DNA of 64,000 bases from NCBI GenBank assembly GCA_044358015.1, contig JBIKOO010000005.1, positions 1-64,000 of the forward strand, given 5' to 3'. Positions 44,516-52,368 of this stretch are shown piece after piece. Position numbers and translations under genes: made by a program. The notes beneath the pieces are model-generated. The model did not search any database. It was not told the DNA's origin and saw nothing but the letters and a program-made list of their open reading frames with translations. Every line of letters starts with the position of its first letter. The stretch's first letter is position 1. This stretch comes from Casp-actino8 sp044358015 (lineage in GTDB: Bacteria > Actinomycetota > Acidimicrobiia > Acidimicrobiales > Ilumatobacteraceae).

Positions 44516-45310
44516 ATGTCACGCGAAGGAATTGAAGCCCTACGAATCGCCGTCGATGAAGTGAAGTCGGTGATTACGACTCTCACGGATGAGGAATGGT
44601 CACGACCAAGTGGCTGCGCCGGATGGTCGGTACGCGACCTGGTCGCCCACATGAGCTCGAACTACAAAGAAACTGTCGACCCATCACCAGCACCCGAAGA
44701 ACCCGTCAATCTCCCCGCCGAACGCATGATGGACTTACTCGTTGAGCCGCGCAAAGATTGGTCGAACCAGCAGATTCTCGATGAGTACTTGGCGTTCTGC
44801 GATCAAGCGGTTGCGGTGTTGGCTTCAATGCAAGAAGAGCCTCTTGCATCAACCGTGATCCCGTTGGCCGACTTGGGTTCGTACCCCATGAATCAACTAG
44901 CCGACGCCTACGCCTTCGACCACTACTGCCACCTACGCATTGACCTACTTGCCCCCGAGGGGCCAGTAGAACGTCGCCTTCCCGACGCAGATGCAACCCG
45001 TCTCGGACCGGCCATTCGTTGGATGATCACCGGTATGCCCCAGATGCAAGCCAATCTCGGACAATCACTTTCGGCCCCCATTGTTTTGACACTTACCGGT
45101 GCCGGCGGTGGCACCTGGACCATTTCGCCTTCGGGTGATGACATCGTGATTAGCGAAGGCAAATCAAGTAGCGCTGTTGCTGACGTCAGCAGCAACGGAC
45201 ATTCGTTTGTCAACTGGGGAACTCAGCGTTCGCACTGGAGCGAGCACTGCAAAGTCACTGGTGATGAGTCTGTCGCCGCCAAATTCTTGGATGCACTCAA
45301 CATCATTTGA
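44516..45310 (+). CDS. Maleylpyruvate-isomerase-family (DinB-like, mycothiol-dependent) protein
   Basis: A 264-residue protein. The N-terminal four-helix DinB/MDMPI domain (VDEVKSVITTLTDEEWSRPSGCAGWSVRDLVAHMSSNYKE) has the conserved WSVRDLVAH with a metal His; the second and third His lie in the AYAFDHYCHLRIDL segment. The C-terminal domain resembles an SCP2-like or MDMPI C-terminal fold. Family members use mycothiol as cofactor, which fits an actinobacterial host. GAGGAG is a good ribosome-binding site. Substrate unknown. Convergent with the aminotransferase, 15 nt apart. Confidence 0.88.
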   Translation: MSREGIEALRIAVDEVKSVITTLTDEEWSRPSGCAGWSVRDLVAHMSSNYKETVDPSPAPEEPVNLPAERMMDLLVEPRKDWSNQQILDEYLAFCDQAVAVLASMQEEPLASTVIPLADLGSYPMNQLADAYAFDHYCHLRIDLLAPEGPVERRLPDADATRLGPAIRWMITGMPQMQANLGQSLSAPIVLTLTGAGGGTWTISPSGDDIVISEGKSSSAVADVSSNGHSFVNWGTQRSHWSEHCKVTGDESVAAKFLDALNII

Positions 45311-45325
45311 TACTTGAGTGAATCG

Positions 45326-46552
45326 TCAGTCTTTGGGCGGTTGATAGGTCGACAAGAAGCGTCCCAAGCGACCAATTGCTTCGGTGAGATCTTTCGCCCA
45401 TGGCAACGTAACAATGCGCAAGTGATCTGGTCGCGGCCAGTTGAAACCAGTTCCTTGAACGACTAACACGTGTTCAGCGCGCAAGAAGTCGAGCACGAAC
45501 CGACGGTCGTCCACGATGGGATACATCTCGGGATCAAGTTTCGGGAAAACGTACAACGCGCCCTTAGGTACGACACATGTGACGCCTGGTATCTCGTGCA
45601 AAGCCTTAATCGCGGCATCACGCTGTTCAAGCAATCGGCCGCCGGGCAAGATGAGATCCTTGATACTTTGCCGTCCGCCAAGCGCAGTTTGAATCGCGTG
45701 CTGTGCTGGAACATTGGCGCACAAACGCATATTGGTCAACATGTTGACGCCTTCAATGTAGCTCGCGGCATGTTTACGCGGGCCAGTCATCACCATCCAA
45801 CCCGAACGGAAACCAGCGAGTCGATACGCCTTTGAAAGACCGTTAAAGGTGATTGCGAATACGTCCGGTGCTACTTCGGCAAACGTGTGATGTTTCGCAT
45901 CGTCGTACAAAATCTTGTCGTAGATTTCGTCGGCATACACAATGAGGTTGTGTTCAATGGCGAGGTCGGCAATTTTGCGAAGAATCTCGCGACTGTACAC
46001 AGCTCCCGTTGGGTTGTTCGGGTTGATCACGACAATCGCTTTTGTGCGGTTGGTGATTTTGCTTTCGATATCAGCGATATCGGGATTCCACTCGTTCTCT
46101 TCATCGCAGAGGTAATGAACAGGAGAGCCGCCAGCCAAAGTTGTTGACGCTGTCCACAATGGATAATCGGGTGCCGGAATCAAAACTTCATCACCCTCAT
46201 TGAGCAATGCGTTCAGCGACAACTGAATGAGTTCGCTAACGCCATTCCCCAACCACACATCATCAATATTGGTGATGTCAATGCCTTGATTTTGATAGTG
46301 CTGAACGATGGCGGTGCGAGCAGCAGTAATTCCCTGCGAATCGCTGTATCCCTGCGATGCCTGCAAACTGCGCGAGACTTCAACCAAGATTTCGGCGGGT
46401 GTCTCGAAGCCAAATGGATGAGGATTACCGATGTTTAGCTTGATGATGCGCTGACCAGCCGCCTCAAGTCGCTTGGCCTCATCAAGAACTGGACCACGAA
46501 TGTCATATAAGACATCGGCCAATTTGTCAGATTGATGGATTTCGTTGGGCAT
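45326..46552 (-). CDS. Class-I aminotransferase, AlaA-like (alanine transaminase type)
   Basis: PLP-dependent aminotransferase of 408 residues. The N-terminus KLADVLYDIRGPVLDEAKRLEAAGQRIIKLNIGNPHPFGFETP is characteristic of AlaA/YfbQ-like glutamate-pyruvate transaminases. The PLP lysine is in FNGLSKAYRLAGFRSGW, with VVINPNNPTGAVYSREIL and YADEIYDKILYD also visible. It interconverts alanine and pyruvate with glutamate and 2-oxoglutarate. The ATG is not preceded by a strong ribosome-binding site. Monocistronic in appearance. Confidence 0.94.
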   Translation of the reverse strand: MPNEIHQSDKLADVLYDIRGPVLDEAKRLEAAGQRIIKLNIGNPHPFGFETPAEILVEVSRSLQASQGYSDSQGITAARTAIVQHYQNQGIDITNIDDVWLGNGVSELIQLSLNALLNEGDEVLIPAPDYPLWTASTTLAGGSPVHYLCDEENEWNPDIADIESKITNRTKAIVVINPNNPTGAVYSREILRKIADLAIEHNLIVYADEIYDKILYDDAKHHTFAEVAPDVFAITFNGLSKAYRLAGFRSGWMVMTGPRKHAASYIEGVNMLTNMRLCANVPAQHAIQTALGGRQSIKDLILPGGRLLEQRDAAIKALHEIPGVTCVVPKGALYVFPKLDPEMYPIVDDRRFVLDFLRAEHVLVVQGTGFNWPRPDHLRIVTLPWAKDLTEAIGRLGRFLSTYQPPKD

Positions 46553-46736
46553 GGCAGTGGCTTTCTCGGGGGATCACGACGTGGCTCTCACAACGACCTT
46601 CACAGCCTACGCGAACAAGGGTTTCGCCGACAGTCCTATTTGGCCAAAGCTCTCACTCCTTAGGGTGCGAGATAGCCCAGCATGCGGGGTTCTCAGGCCC
46701 ATTTTTTGGGGCGCTAAGGTTCATGTCAGGGGGAAG

Positions 46737-48017
46737 ATGAATATGAAACTGTGCCGTAAAACGTTGCCCGTGTTAGCCGTGGTCCTGAGTGGGTTTTTAG
46801 CCATCGCCTGCACCGAGTCCAAGACGACAACAAGCATTCCTGATTCAACGGAGAACGTTGTGACCACCGATGTCACAACCCCGAGCCAAGATTCCACAAT
46901 CCCTCCCCCAACAGGCGAACCCTTTGTCATTGGCGTTGTCAACACAGAAGGTTCTCCGGCTGCCGACTTCCCTGATTTCACCAATGCATTTCGAGCCGCC
47001 GCCAATTACATCAACAGCGAGTTAGGTGGCTTTGCCGGACGCCCTATTGAATTAGAAATTTGTATTTCCGTAGGCAGTCCCGAATCCTCACAGGCCTGCG
47101 CCCAAGAACTGGCGGCAAAAAAAGTTGACTTGGCGATGATTGGATTGGATATCTTCGTTGATTACGGAACTTTCAACGCTGCCGGTATTCCCGTCATCGG
47201 TGCCGTGCCAATTCTCCCCAGTGACTACACCGCCGACGCCGTCTACATCACCGCCGGCAACCTCGTGGTCCAAGGTTCCACTGCAAACGCGATTACAAAT
47301 CCGAAATATCTCGGATTAAAAAAGGTAGCGATTATCGCCAATGACTCACCAGCGACTCTTTCCGCTCTGGCCACACTTGAGCCGGCCTTGGCATTCGCCG
47401 GCGCCACCGCAGTCGTCATCAAGGGAGGCGAAACAGAAACTGATGCCGGATATCGCTTGCTCATGCAGCAAGCTGCGGCCACTAACCCTGAAGCAATTGT
47501 CTCTATGTACGGACAATCAGGTTGTGTGGCTCTGATGCGCGCTCGAGTTGAGTTGCAGGTTGAGGTCCCGGCATTCACTAACACCGCCTGCCTCGCGGAC
47601 ACAGTCATTAACGCTGTCGGTGACGCTGCTCAAGGGTGGTACTTTGCAGGCTCACAAGGTGGGGTTGAAAGCGCCGACACAAATCTCATGCGTCAATACG
47701 TTTCCAAGGTTGTCAATAAAGCACCAGAAGATGTTGATGTCTTTGGGTTCACCACTCTCGGTTGGATTCAGACACTCTCCATTTGGAAAGTCGCAAAAAA
47801 CCTCGGACCAACGGTCACTGGTGAGGCAATCGCTGATTCGTTCCGACAAGGAAATGGAACCTTGTGGGGTTCGGATGCAGAATTGCAATGCGGGACAGTC
47901 CCTTCGCTGTCGGCCGTTTGCTCTTTTGCCATACCATTCGCGCTCTATACCGACAATGGTGCTGAACCAGCCTTCGGAGGCGAAAATGTCTCCGCCCTCG
48001 ATGTCTTAGACCTGTAA
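46737..48017 (+). CDS. Branched-chain-amino-acid-type ABC substrate-binding lipoprotein
   Basis: Periplasmic-binding-protein-like lipoprotein of 426 residues. Signal peptide with lipobox FLAIAC, then a Thr/Ser-rich linker, then a type-I PBP domain: FVIGVVNTEGSPAADFPDFTNAFRAAANYINSELGGFAGRPIELEI, VIGAVPILPSDYTADAV, VAIIANDSPATLSAL and VDVFGFTTLGWIQTLSIWKVAKNLG. This is the LivJ-like/urea-like subtype. I chose ATG 46737, preceded by AGGGGGAAG; an in-frame upstream extension overlaps noncoding sequence and would hide the signal peptide. It pairs with the fused permease 10 nt downstream. Ligand unknown. Confidence 0.9.
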   Translation: MNMKLCRKTLPVLAVVLSGFLAIACTESKTTTSIPDSTENVVTTDVTTPSQDSTIPPPTGEPFVIGVVNTEGSPAADFPDFTNAFRAAANYINSELGGFAGRPIELEICISVGSPESSQACAQELAAKKVDLAMIGLDIFVDYGTFNAAGIPVIGAVPILPSDYTADAVYITAGNLVVQGSTANAITNPKYLGLKKVAIIANDSPATLSALATLEPALAFAGATAVVIKGGETETDAGYRLLMQQAAATNPEAIVSMYGQSGCVALMRARVELQVEVPAFTNTACLADTVINAVGDAAQGWYFAGSQGGVESADTNLMRQYVSKVVNKAPEDVDVFGFTTLGWIQTLSIWKVAKNLGPTVTGEAIADSFRQGNGTLWGSDAELQCGTVPSLSAVCSFAIPFALYTDNGAEPAFGGENVSALDVLDL

Positions 48018-48027
48018 TTCAAAAACG

Positions 48028-50001
48028 ATGACTGCTTATCTCGCTGCTCTCATCGCTGGTCTCGGGGCGGGGGCAACCTACGCCATCATCGCAACAGGTT
48101 TGGTCGTCACCTCACGCGGCTCAGGGCTCGTCAATTTTGGCTTTGGAGGTCTGAGCGCATGGTCGGCATATGTCTATTACGACCTGCGCGCCAATGCCCG
48201 CTATCCGCTCTTGATTCCTGGTCCTTGGCGCGACATTACCTTTGGCGACGGTGTGCAGATGACCGTCATCTCATCGCTGCTCCTCACACTCGCCACAGCG
48301 GCACTTCTCGGAATCATCAGTTATGTATTCGTCTTTCGCATTCTGCGCTCCGCACCAGTCTTAGCCAAAGTTGTCGCCAGTGTGGGTATCTTGCTCATTC
48401 TGCAAGGCATGATTGGTGTCCGCTTCAACGGTTCGCCGATCAATCTTGACAAAGTTCTTCCGAGTGGTGTGATCAAGATTTCAGATGAAATCCTGCTCGC
48501 TGTTGATGCCCTCTGGTTATTGGGTATCGCTGTCACCCTGGGTATCACGCTTTGGTTTCTCTCGCGATTCACTCGCGTTGGGCTCGCCATCCGAGCAGCC
48601 TCAGAATCTGAAAAAGGCGCGCTTCTATTGGGTTTTTCACCAGACCGGTTGGCGCTTTTCACATGGGTCATTTCATCTGTGATCGCTGGAGTCGTCGGTG
48701 TCATAGCAGCGCCGCTTTTCCAGTTGTCCCCTATGTTGTTCACTCAACTGTTAGTCCCCGCTCTCGGTGCCGCCCTCGTTGGTCGCTTCGTTTCATTCGG
48801 CTGGACAATCGGCACGGGCGTTGCCATTGGCATGTTTCAATCAATGCTCACTCCCCTCCAACAAGATCTCACGTGGTTACCTAAGAGTGGTCTACGCGAT
48901 GGTTTGGTCTTTGTGGCAATCGTCGTGGCAATGATCGCTGTCGGTAAACGCATCCCGACCCGAGGTGCGCTTGACCTCGGAAAGATGCCGACAGTTTTTT
49001 CTGGAAACGTCGAACCAAAATCAGCCATCCTCGGTCTGGTGTTCGTATCTGCTCTCTTCATCGTTTTGCCCGACGGCTGGGGGCTTGCATTATTGACGTC
49101 GGTGATCTTTTGTGGGCTCGCCCTGTCGCTCGTCGTCCTGACGGGATACATGGGTCAGATCTCGCTCGCGCAAATGGCAATCGCTGGCGTCGCTGGCTTC
49201 ACACTTTCACGGATCACCGAACGTTTCGGAATTCCTTTTCCCATTGCCCCAGTTCTCGCGGCATTAGTAGCAACTGGGTTTGGAATCTTGGTGGGTATCC
49301 CCGCCTTACGAGTGCGTGGGGTCAACTTGGCCATTGTCACGCTCGCTGGCAGTATCGCCATCCAAGAGTTCTTGTTCAAAAACTCCGTGTTTGTCGGTGA
49401 CGTTTCAACTGGTGGCGCAAAAGTCCGAAACCCATATCTTTTTGGAATCAATCTCGGACTTCGCAGCGCAGATGATCCCTATCGACCAGTGTTCGGAATT
49501 CTCGTCACAGTTGTTGTGGCACTCATTGCACTCATGGTTGCCAATCTGCGACGAAGTGGAACAGGTCGAAGAATGTTGGCCGTGCGCTCCAACGAACGCG
49601 CAGCGGCTGGTATCGCCATCAATACGGCCGCCACAAAGTTATTAGCCTTCGGGATCAGTTCGTTCATTGCCGGACTGATGGGTTCAATGATCGCTTACCG
49701 ATTTGGTTCAATCTCGGATATTTCGTTCAGTTTCTTTGCGTCCCTGACATTGCTGGCTTTTACATATCTAGGCGGCATTAGCAGCGTGACTGGAGCCCTC
49801 ATTGCAGGTTTCATCGCAGCGGACGGTATTGGTTTCAAACTCATCAACAAAGGCTGGGCTTCACTCGGAGTCGACTTCGGTCGTTGGCAAGTGTTGGTGG
49901 GCGCAGCCGGATTAGTGATTACCGCCGTGCAAAACCCCGAGGGCATTGCTGGAGCATTCCAGCGCGGCCGACGACGTTTCGGCCGATCTGCGAGGGTCTA
50001 A
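48028..50001 (+). CDS. Fused LivH-LivM branched-chain-type ABC permease
   Basis: A 657-residue membrane protein in which a LivH-like half (about residues 1-300, ATYAIIATGLVVTSRGSGLVNFGFGGL, and FTRVGLAIRAASESEKGALLLGFSPDRLALFTWVISSVIAGVVG) is joined to a LivM-like half (about 330-640, VVLTGYMGQISLAQMAIAGVAGFTLSRI, VRGVNLAIVTLAGSIAIQEFLF, RRMLAVRSNERAAAGIAINTAATKLLAFGISSFIAGLMGS). Each half keeps its cytoplasmic EAA-like loop. The fused arrangement forms a complete translocation path in one chain. No LivG/LivF ATPase genes follow within the window, so ATPases must be encoded elsewhere or were lost. Confidence 0.93.
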   Translation: MTAYLAALIAGLGAGATYAIIATGLVVTSRGSGLVNFGFGGLSAWSAYVYYDLRANARYPLLIPGPWRDITFGDGVQMTVISSLLLTLATAALLGIISYVFVFRILRSAPVLAKVVASVGILLILQGMIGVRFNGSPINLDKVLPSGVIKISDEILLAVDALWLLGIAVTLGITLWFLSRFTRVGLAIRAASESEKGALLLGFSPDRLALFTWVISSVIAGVVGVIAAPLFQLSPMLFTQLLVPALGAALVGRFVSFGWTIGTGVAIGMFQSMLTPLQQDLTWLPKSGLRDGLVFVAIVVAMIAVGKRIPTRGALDLGKMPTVFSGNVEPKSAILGLVFVSALFIVLPDGWGLALLTSVIFCGLALSLVVLTGYMGQISLAQMAIAGVAGFTLSRITERFGIPFPIAPVLAALVATGFGILVGIPALRVRGVNLAIVTLAGSIAIQEFLFKNSVFVGDVSTGGAKVRNPYLFGINLGLRSADDPYRPVFGILVTVVVALIALMVANLRRSGTGRRMLAVRSNERAAAGIAINTAATKLLAFGISSFIAGLMGSMIAYRFGSISDISFSFFASLTLLAFTYLGGISSVTGALIAGFIAADGIGFKLINKGWASLGVDFGRWQVLVGAAGLVITAVQNPEGIAGAFQRGRRRFGRSARV

Positions 50002-50103
50002 TCAGCTCTTCTTTTTTTCAGCCTTCTTGGCACGCTTTTCTTTGAGGGTCAATTGGGGTTCACGCTTACCACTGGGCTTTGCTTTTTGTTCTTTGTTGGC
50101 CAT
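50002..50103 (-). CDS. 33-residue lysine-rich small protein
   Basis: A short frame too small for standard gene tracks: ATG at 50103, 33 codons, TGA at 50004-50002. It reads MANKEQKAKPSGKREPQLT, continues LKEKRAKKAEKKK and ends in Ser. It is highly basic (about 12 Lys and 2 Arg) and probably nucleic-acid- or ribosome-associated, judging from composition only. It is convergent with the permease gene and abuts its stop with no spacer. Codon use is normal for the window. Homologues in related genomes would confirm it. Confidence 0.6.
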   Translation of the reverse strand: MANKEQKAKPSGKREPQLTLKEKRAKKAEKKKS

Positions 50104-50186
50104 GACCAATCCATTCACTTGTTGGTACTTACACAGTAACCCCGTCACGCGCACTCACTGGTTCACCTGGAGGATTCATTAGATAA
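50104..50186. other. Short spacer with ribosome-binding-site-like GGAGG
   Basis: GGAGG near 50169-50173 looks like a ribosome-binding site but is followed by TAG and TAA in the frame of the relic downstream. I see no RNA gene here. Confidence 0.4.
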
Positions 50187-50423
50187 ATAGCCCATACTCG
50201 GCTCCTGAGCGAAATCTCAGCGCGAAGCCTCAAGCGCAAGGTCGGAATCAGCGAACACACTGCGTTAGTCACCGCTTGCAAGGCTTATGGACCGCTGTAC
50301 ATGCAACATATTCTTTACGGGCTTTTCGGTCTCACCAAAGAACATCTAGACGACCAAATATCTCTCACAATGTTTGAGCTAGGTAATGCTCAAGAAATAG
50401 AGAAACAACTCGGCTGGGTCTAG
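50187..50423 (+). pseudogene. Unrecognised coding remnant, about 78 codons without an ATG start
   Basis: The frame from ATA 50187 to TAG 50421 encodes a well-behaved peptide (SLKRKVGISEHTALVTACKA, YGPLYMQHILYGLFGLTKEH, LDDQISLTMFELGNAQEIEKQLGWV). Amino-acid content and codon use look coding, but there is no ATG, GTG or TTG near its beginning (an internal ATG would give a 47-codon product), and TAA precedes it. It could be the C-terminal part of a gene broken by deletion, or a gene with an unusual start. The region after it holds palindromic repeat copy 7. Family not recognised. Confidence 0.45.
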
Positions 50424-50439
50424 ATATCCACCACCAACC

Positions 50440-50494
50440 GTGATTCTGGTGCAGATTTGTTCGGTATTGCGCAACAAATCTGCACCAGAATCAC
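50440..50494. repeat. 55-bp palindromic repeat, copy 7 with altered, still paired inner stem
   Basis: Outer arms GTGATTCTGGTGCAGAT and ATCTGCACCAGAATCAC are kept, but the inner stem is AGATTTGTT/AACAAATCT rather than the usual AGAAT..GTTGCG/CGCAAC..ATTCT. Both sides changed together. Lies between the relic and the convergent VOC gene. Confidence 0.9.
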
Positions 50495-50508
50495 GAAGTA
50501 CGTTGTCC

Positions 50509-51039
50509 TTATTTGCGACGCCAGATCGGTGAATCACCAGGTCGATGAATCTCATGAGCCCGTCGCCATTGTGCAAACACTTGCAAAATATGCGGAGGGT
50601 CGCCATGTATCTCGGTGAATCCCCCATTGATATGACGAGTATCAAAATATGAAGCATTAACACCATCAGCGAATAACTCGCATGCTGGTTCGAGCCCTAG
50701 ATCAATCAAGCGTTGACGCTCGGCTTGAAAGTCGGTGACGAGATACGCGCAGTGGTGATAACCCTCTTGTCCGGCCGAATACATGTCACGATAAATCGAT
50801 GGAGTGTCATCATGCTGCTTAATGAACTGAATCATCGTGTCGCCTAAATAGCCAAATGCGTACGACACGTCAGCCTCTTGTTTTGTGCCGCGATATGCGA
50901 ATTCATCACACCGATGATGTTCAGTCACCGAAAACGGTCCAGCGCCGAAAGTGTCGTACCAATACTTGATTGACTTTTCGATGTCGTTGACAAAGTACGC
51001 CTGCTGAAAAATTGGATACGGAGTTCCGAGTGCAGCCAT
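50509..51039 (-). CDS. Glyoxalase/VOC-superfamily protein (methylmalonyl-CoA-epimerase-like)
   Basis: A 176-residue VOC-fold protein. PIFQQAYFVNDIEKSIKYWYDTFGAGPF is the first beta-alpha-beta-beta-beta module with the metal-site region, and GYHHCAYLVTDFQAERQRLIDLGLEPACE opens the second module (His). SYFDTRHINGGFTEIHGDPPHILQVFAQWRRAHE contains the conserved Glu. The architecture resembles methylmalonyl-CoA epimerase or extradiol-dioxygenase-like proteins; the substrate is unclear. Upstream is the MFS gene on the same strand, 42 nt away. Confidence 0.86.
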   Translation of the reverse strand: MAALGTPYPIFQQAYFVNDIEKSIKYWYDTFGAGPFSVTEHHRCDEFAYRGTKQEADVSYAFGYLGDTMIQFIKQHDDTPSIYRDMYSAGQEGYHHCAYLVTDFQAERQRLIDLGLEPACELFADGVNASYFDTRHINGGFTEIHGDPPHILQVFAQWRRAHEIHRPGDSPIWRRK

Positions 51040-51081
51040 TTTGATTTCCCTTCAGTTATTGACAGATCAATATTCTCAGAT

Positions 51082-52323
51082 TTACGTGATTTGGGTCTGA
51101 CGCGTATTTTCCTTCATCAAGGTTGAGGAGACAACCAGTAGCAGAACGAGGACCAAGGCCGCAGTTGAGAGCACGTGATATCCCACTGCTTTCCGAATGA
51201 AACCACTCGAGAATCCGGCGATACCGCCGCAAAAACTCATCGCCATATCAGCAGCACCTTGCACTGAAACTCGCGCCTCGTCTGACACCGACTTAATCAG
51301 CAAACTCGACCCGCCAATCAGCCCGAAACTCCAGCCAACCCCGAGCAACCACAGCGCCGGAAAGAGCAAAATGTGAGCATCCCCCGCCAAAGCAGAAAGA
51401 GCAGTAGCGGCTGTCAACAATATGGCCCCAATTTGAATAGTTCTGAGCTGCCCAGAGCGGTCACTAAAACGCCCAATCCACGGGCTAAAGGCATACATCC
51501 CTGCGATATGCAATGACACGACGTACGAACTGATTGATTCTTGACCGTGAAACTTGAGATGCACCGGAGTCATCGTCATCACTGCGACCATGGTCATTTG
51601 CGAGATGATCATTGCGAAGACCGCTTGGCGACCATGCGATGATGCAAAGGCGTGTCGAAAGGCCTCGCGTATGCGAATTGGTGCAACCCCGCCAACAGCT
51701 TCTCCACGAAGTTCGCGAGCCAAAAAGAGTGGATCTGGCTTGAGGCGCACTGCAACATTGATCAGGGAAAACAAAAAGAACGCCGAAGAAAAGACCCACG
51801 GTCCGGTGTACTTATCCCAGTTAAACCAATGCTCTCCTGCTGCTTGTGCTGGCAACACAAGAACCGGTCCAAGCACTGCACCAAATGTTGAGGCAAACAA
51901 AATTCGACTCATGGCCTCGCCTCGCTGTTCGGGTTCTGCGAGATCGGTTGCCGCATACCGCGACATCAAATTTGAAGCTTGCCCAGAGCCATAGATGAAG
52001 AGCCCCACTAAGAAAATGGGTAACGACTTAATTTGTGCTCCGAGTCCTGCAATACAACCGCCGATGATTGCCAATCCGTATCCAAGCCCTAAACCATATT
52101 GACGACCTCGTCGACTCATCAAGCGAGACAGGTACTGAGACATAAACGCGGTACCAATTGTCACGGTGGCAGTCGCCGCACCACCCCACGGAGTTGATTG
52201 TCCGAGAATTCGTTGAATCACGAAAGCACCGACAGTAACTGCCGAAGAAAGCGCTGCCGCCGCCGCCAACTGACCGACCACTAAAACTCGAAGTGTTCGT
52301 TTTTGAATAGCAGCGATTTCCAC
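51082..52323 (-). CDS. Major facilitator superfamily transporter
   Basis: A 413-residue polytopic membrane protein with about twelve hydrophobic segments. Motif-A-type loop: MSQYLSRLMSRRGRQYGLGLGYG after segment 2, and a second at SPWIGRFSDRSGQLRTIQIG after segment 8. GTG 52323 is chosen because longer frames would run into the divergent LLM gene and add no membrane segment. Efflux-type transporter by general resemblance; the substrate is unknown. It is divergent from the LLM oxidoreductase gene, 45 nt apart. Confidence 0.85.
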   Translation of the reverse strand: MEIAAIQKRTLRVLVVGQLAAAAALSSAVTVGAFVIQRILGQSTPWGGAATATVTIGTAFMSQYLSRLMSRRGRQYGLGLGYGLAIIGGCIAGLGAQIKSLPIFLVGLFIYGSGQASNLMSRYAATDLAEPEQRGEAMSRILFASTFGAVLGPVLVLPAQAAGEHWFNWDKYTGPWVFSSAFFLFSLINVAVRLKPDPLFLARELRGEAVGGVAPIRIREAFRHAFASSHGRQAVFAMIISQMTMVAVMTMTPVHLKFHGQESISSYVVSLHIAGMYAFSPWIGRFSDRSGQLRTIQIGAILLTAATALSALAGDAHILLFPALWLLGVGWSFGLIGGSSLLIKSVSDEARVSVQGAADMAMSFCGGIAGFSSGFIRKAVGYHVLSTAALVLVLLLVVSSTLMKENTRQTQIT

Positions 52324-52356
52324 AAGTTTGATTCTCGCAGATTCACACGTGATGGT

Positions 52357-52362
52357 TAGCGT
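52357..52362 (+). promoter_or_regulatory. -10 hexamer TAGCGT, leaderless-type spacing
   Basis: TAGCGT is followed by 6 nt and the LLM-gene ATG at 52369. Confidence 0.5.
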
Positions 52363-52368
52363 GCTCGT

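Noticed and set aside
44416..44652. N-terminal extension of the alpha/beta hydrolase at 43450
   Set aside because: Ser/Arg-rich low-information translation overlapping the 5' part of the divergent DinB-like gene; the ATG at 44415 fits the domain start.
46545..46736. Upstream extension of the substrate-binding lipoprotein frame
   Set aside because: It would bury the signal peptide inside the protein; the ATG at 46737 has a ribosome-binding site and a proper lipoprotein signal.
15469..50494. Palindromic repeats considered as a CRISPR array or attachment sites
   Set aside because: Copies are kilobases apart with genes between them, with no regular spacers, cas genes or integrase nearby.
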